Positions 1-4,748 of a stretch of 10,269 bases of DNA are shown piece after piece (the first letter of the stretch is position 1; each line of letters begins with the position of its first letter). The translations under genes and the position numbers were made by a program. The notes beneath the pieces were generated by a model. The model ran no database searches. It had not been told where the DNA came from and was given only the letters and a program-made list of their open reading frames with translations. The stretch is from VRUE01 sp036265675 (lineage in GTDB: Bacteria; Actinomycetota; Thermoleophilia; Solirubrobacterales; 70-9), in assembly GCA_036265675.1 (NCBI GenBank), contig DATAOP010000075.1, positions 1-10,269 on the forward strand, read 5' to 3'.

Positions 1-48
1 GAGCCGTCTCAACGTTTGACCCAACACAAACGGCTAGGGAGCTGATCT

Positions 49-72
49 CTCCCGATCTCTTGGGATCGGGAG
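49..72. repeat. Short perfect inverted repeat (hairpin), role unknown
   Basis: CTCCCGATC at 49–57 is matched exactly by its reverse complement GATCGGGAG at 64–72, with a 6-base loop. No run of T follows on either strand, so it is not a convincing intrinsic terminator. It could be the end of an upstream transcription unit or a site for a dimeric DNA-binding protein. The rest of 1–195 shows no supportable gene, tRNA or other element; only a weaker 6-bp inverted repeat (CGTTTG 13–18, CAAACG 27–32) is visible. Confidence 0.4.
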
Positions 73-201
73 GAGGCACCCGCCCTTTACTTCAAGGGAT
101 CAAAGCCAGGGGCGGCAACGGCGGGTTGGAGCCTCTTTTCATGCCTTTCGCCGTGCTCCGCGCGCCACCCGTGCGCTTGACCGCGCAAGCATCGCTTGTC
201 G

Positions 202-1203
202 ATGACGGATGCGAGCAGTTCCCCCAGCCCCGATCCGGTCGAGGTGTGCATTTCCCCCGGCATAGGGGGCAAATGCACACCTCCCGATATTGACGGTCTG
301 ATCTCCGAGCTCGCCATGGATCAGCACGGTGTGGTGGCCAGGCGGCAGCTGCTCACCGGCGGCGTTGGGAGAAGGGCGATCGAGCTCCGCCTGGAGAGAA
401 AGCGCTTGCATTCTGTCCACGCAGGGGTATATGCGGTGGGACATCGGTTGCTCACCGCCAGGGGACGATGGATGGCGGCGGTGCTCGCCTCGGGCTCCGG
501 TGCAGTCCTCAGTCACCTGACCGCGGGGCAGCTGTGGGACATCCTGCCCTCGAGGAGCTCCGATATCGAAGTCACGAGACCGGGCTTCTCCCGCAAGCGT
601 CGCCACATCCGTGCTCACCGCTCATCGCTCGCGGATGACGAAAGCCTGGTGCTGGACCACATACCCGTCACGTCCCTTTCACGGACGATCTTCGACTTGG
701 CCGGCATTCTGGATCGGTCCGGGCTGGAACGGGCCATCAACGAGGCGGAGGTGCGACAGCTCACCGACCGGCTGTCCGTCCCCGATCTACTCGCACGCCA
801 TCCGCGTCGAAGAGGGGCGTCGAGGTTGCGGGATGTCTTTGCGGACTGGACGGCCGATGGCGGCATCACCGCCAACGACTTCGAGGCCGCCTTCTCAGCG
901 CTGGTGGTGTCTTATCGGCTGTCGATGCCCCGATTCAATGCCGACATCGCGGTCCGCGGCCGGTTCTTCAAGGTCGATGCGATGTGGGAGGCACAGAAGG
1001 TCATCGTCGAGCTCGACGGCCGGGCCGCGCACGGGACCCGGTCGGCGTTCGAGCGCGACCGCGAGCGCGACCGCCTCCTTCTCCTGGCTGGATGGAGGGT
1101 CGTTCGCATCACCTGGCGCCAGCTCCGCGATACGCCCGAGCTCATAGCCGCCGACCTCCGTGAGCTACTCGAGCGTCCAGCGACTTCTACCCTTAGGGGA
1201 TGA
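202..1203 (+). CDS. DUF559 / AbiEi-antitoxin-like protein with C-terminal nuclease-fold domain
   Basis: Family call: many actinobacterial proteins pair an N-terminal AbiEi-type winged-helix segment with a C-terminal DUF559 (Vsr/restriction-endonuclease-like) domain; their function is unproven. Seen here, numbering from the TTG at 196: an N-terminal helix leading into QHGVVARRQLL, then LHSVHAGVYAVGH typical of the AbiEi-like part. At the C-terminus are FKVDAMW (D261), VIVELDG (E272, D274), H279, the repeated RDRERDR and GWRVVRITW, matching DUF559 with its acidic core intact. The start is uncertain. TTG 196, ATG 202, GTG 244 and ATG 316 are in frame and none has a clear ribosome-binding site. 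I chose ATG 202 because the conserved helix before QHGVV begins upstream of 316. No partner toxin gene is visible. The stop overlaps the mnmA fusion start by 4 bases. G+C looks lower than in the housekeeping genes (35 of 60 bases at 661–720 versus 42 of 60 at 5161–5220), which may hint at transfer. Confidence 0.8.
   Translation: MTDASSSPSPDPVEVCISPGIGGKCTPPDIDGLISELAMDQHGVVARRQLLTGGVGRRAIELRLERKRLHSVHAGVYAVGHRLLTARGRWMAAVLASGSGAVLSHLTAGQLWDILPSRSSDIEVTRPGFSRKRRHIRAHRSSLADDESLVLDHIPVTSLSRTIFDLAGILDRSGLERAINEAEVRQLTDRLSVPDLLARHPRRRGASRLRDVFADWTADGGITANDFEAAFSALVVSYRLSMPRFNADIAVRGRFFKVDAMWEAQKVIVELDGRAAHGTRSAFERDRERDRLLLLAGWRVVRITWRQLRDTPELIAADLRELLERPATSTLRG
241..283. repeat. Long palindrome (18-bp stem, one bulge) in the 5' end of the DUF559 gene
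   Basis: GAGGTGTGCATTT at 241–253 is exactly complementary to AAATGCACACCTC at 271–283, and CCCCC 254–258 pairs with GGGGG 265–269. The loop is GGCATA, and C270 is a single bulged base. The structure lies inside the open frame and would encode a leader segment containing two cysteines (CISPGIGGKC). If translation starts at ATG 316 instead, it ends 32 bases before the start codon. It could be a REP-like dispersed palindrome, an operator, or an mRNA hairpin hiding the start. There is no T-tract, so a terminator is unlikely. Confidence 0.8.
1188..1193 (+). promoter_or_regulatory. Possible -10 box for the mnmA fusion (leaderless type)
   Basis: TACCCT fits the loose actinobacterial TAnnnT -10 pattern and ends 6 bases before the ATG at 1200. 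That would place the transcript start at or next to the start codon. No clear -35 is visible, so this is suggestive only. It would let the fusion gene be transcribed independently of the DUF559 gene it overlaps. Confidence 0.25.
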
Positions 1204-2639
1204 GCACGGAGCTGTTCGAGCATTTCCTGCGCGACGAGTCGCGCCACGGTCCGGCTGACCCCGGCGCCTTCACCGGCGCCGCGGGCGGCGCCGCCTGCGG
1301 CGACCTCGCGCGCGTCTCGCTCTCGATCGCCGGCGGCCGGGTCGACTCGGTCAGCTTCGACGCCGAGGGCTGCGGCGCAACGAGGGCGGCAACCGCCGCG
1401 GTCGCCGAGATGGTCGACGGCGACACCGTCCTCGACGCTGCCCGGATCGGGACCGACGAGGTCGACTCGGTCCTCGGCGGGCTCACTCCGGCGAAGCGGC
1501 ACGCGGCGCAGCTCGCTGCCGACGCCCTGCACCGGGCGCTTGCCGCTGCGGCGGCGAGCGAGGAGCGCCTTGCACCGGCGCAGGAGGGCCGCGTGGCCGT
1601 CGCCATGTCCGGTGGCGTCGACAGCGCCGTGGCCGCGCTGCTCGAACGAGAGCGTGGGGCAGATGTGGTCGGCATCACCGTCAAGCTCTGGGCCGACCGG
1701 GAGACCGACGGCGCCAAGGCCTGCTGCTCACCGGAGGCGGTGCTCGGCGCCCGCGCGGTCGCCCACTCGATCGACGTTCCTCACCTCACCCTCGACCTCG
1801 AGGACGACTTCCGCCGCCGGGTGGTCGGCTCCTATCTTTCGGGCCACGCCCAGGGAGGCACCCCGAACCCGTGCATCGTCTGCAATGGCGAGGTCCGGCT
1901 CGCGGCGATGGCGGACCTCGCCGAGCGGCTCGGCGCGGAGCGGCTGGTGACCGGCCATTACGCGCGCATTGTCGGCGACGGAGAGGGGCCGCTGCTGGCC
2001 GCTGCGTCGGACTCCGCCAAGGATCAGAGCTACATGCTCGCCGGCCTGCCGCCGTCGATGCTGCCGCGGCTCGGCTTTCCCCTGACCGAGCTCACGAAGC
2101 CGGAGGTGCGCGAGATCGCCGCCCGCCACGGGCTCTCGATCGCCCGCAAGCCCGAGAGCCAGGACCTCTGCTTCCTCGCCGGCCAAGGCCAGCGCCGATT
2201 CCTCCGCCGTCATGGCGGCCTCCGCGATCGCGAGGGCAGGGTGGTGGACGGCGCCGGCAGGGTGCTCGGCCGCCACCGAGGCCACCAGAACTTCACCGTC
2301 GGCCAGCGGCGCGGGATCGGCGTCTCGGCGCCGGAGCCGCTCTACGTCACCGCAAAGGACGCCGCCGCCAACACGATCACGGTCGGCACCCGCGATGAGC
2401 TGGCCGCCACCCGGGTGAGGATCCGCGATGCGGTGCTCCATCGCGACGGAGGGCAGGTCGACTCGGTGCGCCTGCGCTACCGATCCGTCGCGGTACCGGC
2501 CACCGTCGCGGGGCCCGCCGGTACGCACACCAGCCTCGAGGTCGCGCTGGGGGAGTCATTCGAGGGGATCGCCCCCGGCCAGACGGCCGTGCTCCTGAGA
2601 GAGGGCACAGTCGTCGGCTATGGGACGATCGTCGGTTAG
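1200..2639 (+). CDS. mnmA: NifU/IscU-like domain fused to tRNA 2-thiouridine(34) synthase MnmA
   Basis: MnmA is the cytoplasmic enzyme that adenylates U34 of Lys, Glu and Gln tRNAs and replaces O2 with sulfur. Here 479 residues replace the usual ~360 because a NifU/IscU-like scaffold domain (about 1–120) precedes it. That domain shows C33-G-D35 and EGC58G. H101 of the usual H-C pair is present, but the following cysteine is Ala102. The MnmA part starts near 130 with RVAVAMSGGVDS (PP-loop 137–142). It continues with TPNPC225IVC228N and SQDLC324F, which carry the catalytic cysteines, and with KDQSYML, and ends in the usual beta-barrel region. C225 stands where E. coli MnmA has Asp, giving a CxxC + C set compatible with a [4Fe-4S] cluster. 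The start ATG overlaps the upstream stop (ATGA). The gene ends tail-to-tail with the secreted-protein gene, sharing 4 bases. The enzyme call is secure; the scaffold's role in feeding Fe-S or sulfur to the enzyme is inferred. Confidence 0.95.
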   Translation: MSTELFEHFLRDESRHGPADPGAFTGAAGGAACGDLARVSLSIAGGRVDSVSFDAEGCGATRAATAAVAEMVDGDTVLDAARIGTDEVDSVLGGLTPAKRHAAQLAADALHRALAAAAASEERLAPAQEGRVAVAMSGGVDSAVAALLERERGADVVGITVKLWADRETDGAKACCSPEAVLGARAVAHSIDVPHLTLDLEDDFRRRVVGSYLSGHAQGGTPNPCIVCNGEVRLAAMADLAERLGAERLVTGHYARIVGDGEGPLLAAASDSAKDQSYMLAGLPPSMLPRLGFPLTELTKPEVREIAARHGLSIARKPESQDLCFLAGQGQRRFLRRHGGLRDREGRVVDGAGRVLGRHRGHQNFTVGQRRGIGVSAPEPLYVTAKDAAANTITVGTRDELAATRVRIRDAVLHRDGGQVDSVRLRYRSVAVPATVAGPAGTHTSLEVALGESFEGIAPGQTAVLLREGTVVGYGTIVG

Positions 2640-3058
2640 ACCGCTCCCGCTTCCAGGTCTTTCCGAAGGTGTTTCGCCGCCCTCACGCACTGGGAGAATG
2701 GGGTGCCCTTCTGGCCTTTGACGTGTTTCTTGCTCATGCCCTGGCAGGCTTTGCGGGGATTGGTCTTGGAATCGTTCGCCATCTTGGCCATGGCTTTCAC
2801 GCATTCAGAGAATGGGGTGCCCTTCTGGCCTTTGACGTGTTTCTTGCTGGCGCCCTGTTCATTGCAGTAGCGCCCGTAGGCCTTGGCCTGGGCCGGCAGC
2901 CCGGCGTTCGGGCCCGGGGTGCTCGGCGGTTCGGCCGGGTTGTAGCTCGGGCCGTGCCCGTAGGGCGGTTCGCCTTCATGAGGGTTTGCCGCGAACGCGG
3001 GCGCGGCGGCCAGCGCGAGAGCGCCGGTGATGACCGCGATCTTCAGGAACTGCTTCAT
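2636..3058 (-). CDS. Small secreted cysteine-repeat protein, unknown family
   Basis: I do not recognise a characterised family. The 140-residue product begins MKQFLKIAVITG and has a typical Sec signal peptide: a basic start, a hydrophobic core, and a cleavage site after APAFA at about residue 23. A Pro/Gly-rich linker (about 24–60) follows. The mature part carries two modules, each with SKKHVKGQKGTPFS followed by xCV and preceded by a Cys. The cysteines are at 65, 86, 105 and 124, suggesting two disulfides outside the cell. The tail is basic (KHLRKDLEAG). Three start codons lie in a row (GTG 3064, ATG 3061, ATG 3058). The strong AAGGAGG at 3066–3072 sits 7 bases before ATG 3058, which decides the choice. 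It lies 92 bases downstream of the ECF sigma gene on the same strand and overlaps the mnmA stop by 4 bases. Cell-wall or surface binding is possible but unproven. Confidence 0.8.
   Translation of the reverse strand: MKQFLKIAVITGALALAAAPAFAANPHEGEPPYGHGPSYNPAEPPSTPGPNAGLPAQAKAYGRYCNEQGASKKHVKGQKGTPFSECVKAMAKMANDSKTNPRKACQGMSKKHVKGQKGTPFSQCVRAAKHLRKDLEAGAV
2694..2734 (-). repeat. Direct repeat copy 2 (coding) of the secreted protein module
   Basis: These 41 bases are identical to 2808–2848 and encode SKKHVKGQKGTPFS at about residues 109–122. The two copies are 114 bases (38 codons) apart. Identity includes every wobble position, so this is a recent duplication or a gene-converted pair. Confidence 0.9.
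2808..2848 (-). repeat. Direct repeat copy 1 (coding) of the secreted protein module
   Basis: These 41 bases are identical to 2694–2734 and encode SKKHVKGQKGTPFS at about residues 71–84. Identity ends abruptly on both sides, although the flanks still encode similar residues (Cys-Val-x-Ala after the module). Confidence 0.9.
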
Positions 3059-3065
3059 CATCACG

Positions 3066-3072
3066 CCTCCTT
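3066..3072 (-). promoter_or_regulatory. Strong Shine–Dalgarno site of the secreted-protein gene
   Basis: AAGGAGG on the - strand is a near-complete match to the anti-SD of 16S rRNA. It has 7 bases to ATG 3058, 4 to ATG 3061 and only 1 to GTG 3064. It is the only strong Shine–Dalgarno site I see in the window, which suggests efficient translation of this small exported product. Confidence 0.75.
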
Positions 3073-3083
3073 CGACGTTGTCC

Positions 3084-3105
3084 GCCGCGAGCTGATTCTC
3101 GCGGC
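3084..3105 (-). repeat. Hairpin in the leader between the ECF gene and the secreted-protein gene
   Basis: GCCGCGAG at 3084–3091 pairs perfectly with CTCGCGGC at 3098–3105 across a 6-base loop. On the - strand it ends 11 bases before the Shine–Dalgarno site and is not followed by a T-run, so a terminator for the sigma gene is unlikely. It could be an mRNA stabiliser, a processing site or an operator. Apart from this, 3059–3150 shows only a weak promoter candidate for the - strand. Confidence 0.45.
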
Positions 3106-3150
3106 ATTTCCTTTGTCGTCTAAACGAGGCGGAACCTTGTTTGTAAGGCT

Positions 3151-4632
3151 CTATTCGGACCTTTCGGCCAATTCGGGCTGTTCGCGCGCGGCGCGATTCG
3201 CCGAGTTTTCGCCCTTTTCATACGCGGGCGCTTCCGGCGCGGGGATGACCGGTGCGGATTCCTTCTCCGGAGCCGGTTCGACTTCCGGCTTCGGCGGAGG
3301 CTGGGGATGGGATGGGTGGGCCTTTTCGGGTTCCCGCGGCGTCCCAGGAGAGGCGTTCCCCTGCGGCGACCTGTGTTCGGCGGCGGTCTGCTGACCGTGA
3401 TCCGAGGACGGCGGCAGCCCCGGCGCCTTGCCCTGCCCCGGCCTCGTCGCGTTCTTCTTCGACTTGGAGCCCCCACGGGCGCCTTGCTGGGCGGACTGGG
3501 GGGCCGGAACCGAGGTCGTCGCCGGATTCCCGCCGGTTGCCGACCCGGTGGGTGCGGTGCCGGAGCCCGCGCCCCGGTTCTCGGCGGATACCCCGCGACG
3601 GCCGCCCTGCCCGATCTTCGAGCCCCCCGCCGAATGCGCCGCCGCGTGCTTCTGCGACCTCGAGGGCGAGGTGGATCCACCGGACGACGATTGAGATGTC
3701 GAAGGGGAGCTTTCCTCGACCGGGGCACTGCTGCCGCCGATCGGCACGTCGACCAGGCCGCTGCGATCGGCCGCGGTAGTACCGATCGCCGCCACCACTG
3801 CGCAGGTGGCGGCCGTCTTGACCACCGCCGATCCCAGCAGCGCCTTGCCGGCGCCCGCGCTGGCAGCCCCGGCAGCCCCGGCTCCCGCGCCGGAACCCGT
3901 TCCAAGCGCCCCATGGAGGATCGCCGCCGACGCGGCCACGGGCAGCGGAGCGATCGCCCGCAGTTCGCCGCGACGCCGACTGATCGACTGCTGGAAGGCG
4001 CGGCAATCCGCACACGACTTCAGATGAGCCTGGATCTCCCGCTTGCGGACGACTCGCCCGTCGGCCTCGGAGATCGCCCCGACCACGCTGTCGCAGCTCA
4101 TCTCACGCCCCGCTTCCATCTGCCGCAGGCTGACCCGCGCCTCGTACACCGCCTGGCGCGCGGCGTCCGCGGATGTCTCGAGCGCCGCGGCGATCTCGCC
4201 GAACTCGAGGTCGCCGAGCTCCCTCATCACCAGCGCCGCGCGCTGCCGCTCGGGCAGTTCTCCGAGGTCGTCGATCAGTTTGCCGAGCCGCTCCCGCGAT
4301 TCCGCAGTCTCGATCAGACCCGGCCCGGCAACGATCTGCTCGGGAACGATCCCGACCGTCTCCCGACGCCGCCTCACGGTGTCGATCGACTCGTTGCGCG
4401 CGATCCGGTAGATCCAGGGCCGCAGCTGGATGTCCCGCCGCTCGCCGGGCAGCGACCGCAGGACCTTGACCATCGTCGCCTGGAGCGCGTCCTCGGCGTC
4501 CTGCCTGCTGCCGACCAGCGTCAGGCAGAAGCGATAGAGGTCCTGGTGATAGCGCTCGAAGATCGCCTCGAACGCGCGCCGGTCGCCACGCTTGGCGCGC
4601 CTCACGAGCCGCTCGTCCGCCGTGAATCTCAC
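3151..4632 (-). CDS. ECF sigma factor fused to zinc-finger anti-sigma segment, membrane helix and Pro/Ser-rich outer tail
   Basis: This protein directs RNA polymerase to a dedicated set of promoters and probably holds itself at the membrane. Sigma region 2 spans about 18–90 (RYHQDLYRF, DAEDALQATMVKV, RPWIYRIARN). Region 4 spans about 119–172, with ELPERQRAALVMRELGDL and a helix-turn-helix ending in AVYEARVSLR. Next comes a zf-HC2-like motif, H203-x3-C207-x2-C210, with C180 upstream, as in zinc-binding anti-sigma domains. Residues about 264–287 (LLGSAVVKTAATCAVVAAIG) form a plausible membrane helix. Residues 290–493 are low-complexity Ser/Gly/Pro/Lys, predicted outside. At 493 residues it is far longer than a normal ECF factor (~180–200). 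The start is GTG 4632; an in-frame TAA at 4644–4642, just upstream, excludes earlier starts. A good promoter lies directly before it. Actinobacterial ECF groups with fused zinc-finger and membrane parts are known; the exact group and the signal are not determinable here. Confidence 0.88.
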   Translation of the reverse strand: MRFTADERLVRRAKRGDRRAFEAIFERYHQDLYRFCLTLVGSRQDAEDALQATMVKVLRSLPGERRDIQLRPWIYRIARNESIDTVRRRRETVGIVPEQIVAGPGLIETAESRERLGKLIDDLGELPERQRAALVMRELGDLEFGEIAAALETSADAARQAVYEARVSLRQMEAGREMSCDSVVGAISEADGRVVRKREIQAHLKSCADCRAFQQSISRRRGELRAIAPLPVAASAAILHGALGTGSGAGAGAAGAASAGAGKALLGSAVVKTAATCAVVAAIGTTAADRSGLVDVPIGGSSAPVEESSPSTSQSSSGGSTSPSRSQKHAAAHSAGGSKIGQGGRRGVSAENRGAGSGTAPTGSATGGNPATTSVPAPQSAQQGARGGSKSKKNATRPGQGKAPGLPPSSDHGQQTAAEHRSPQGNASPGTPREPEKAHPSHPQPPPKPEVEPAPEKESAPVIPAPEAPAYEKGENSANRAAREQPELAERSE

Positions 4633-4640
4633 GTATCCCG

Positions 4641-4668
4641 ATTATCGACACCCGATCGCATCCTTCAA
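4641..4668 (-). promoter_or_regulatory. Promoter of the ECF sigma gene, leaderless type
   Basis: On the - strand TTGAAG (4668–4663) and GATAAT (4646–4641) are separated by 16 bases, matching 4/6 and 5/6 of the housekeeping -35 and -10 consensus. Eight bases separate GATAAT from the GTG start at 4632, so transcription would begin at about the start codon. The match is to the vegetative consensus rather than a GGAAC-type ECF promoter, so autoregulation by this sigma factor is not apparent from this site. Confidence 0.5.
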
Positions 4669-4734
4669 GAGTAGGACCGCATCACCCTCATAACGCTGCC
4701 CGCGGCCGGATGTAAGGCCCGACACGCCGTGACT

Positions 4735-4740
4735 TAGGCT
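4735..4740 (+). promoter_or_regulatory. Possible -10 box of the alaS operon, leaderless type
   Basis: TAGGCT ends 8 bases before the GTG start of alaS at 4749, which has no Shine–Dalgarno sequence. The spacing suggests a leaderless mRNA beginning at the GTG. No convincing -35 is visible 16–18 bases upstream. It shares the 116-base divergent intergenic region with the ECF sigma promoter. Confidence 0.35.
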
Positions 4741-4748
4741 CCCAATCT

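Noticed and set aside
1..195. tRNA or riboswitch in the left-edge non-coding region
   Set aside because: No T-loop GTTCRA-type motif, no cloverleaf pairing, and no recognisable riboswitch core; only simple hairpins are visible.
241..283. Palindrome considered as an intrinsic terminator
   Set aside because: No T-tract follows on either strand and it sits at the beginning, not the end, of a gene.
2694..2848. Two identical 41-base repeats considered as a CRISPR-like array
   Set aside because: Only two copies, spaced 114 bases, in frame within a coding sequence and encoding the same peptide; no cas genes are present.
3131..3160. GGAAC on the + strand as an ECF-type -35 element
   Set aside because: It points away from the secreted-protein gene, no matching -10 follows at 16–17 bases, and no + strand gene lies downstream.
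3307..4674. A 455-codon + strand frame opposite the ECF sigma gene
   Set aside because: The - strand frame carries clear sigma-2/sigma-4 and zinc-finger motifs; the + frame has only compositional repeats.
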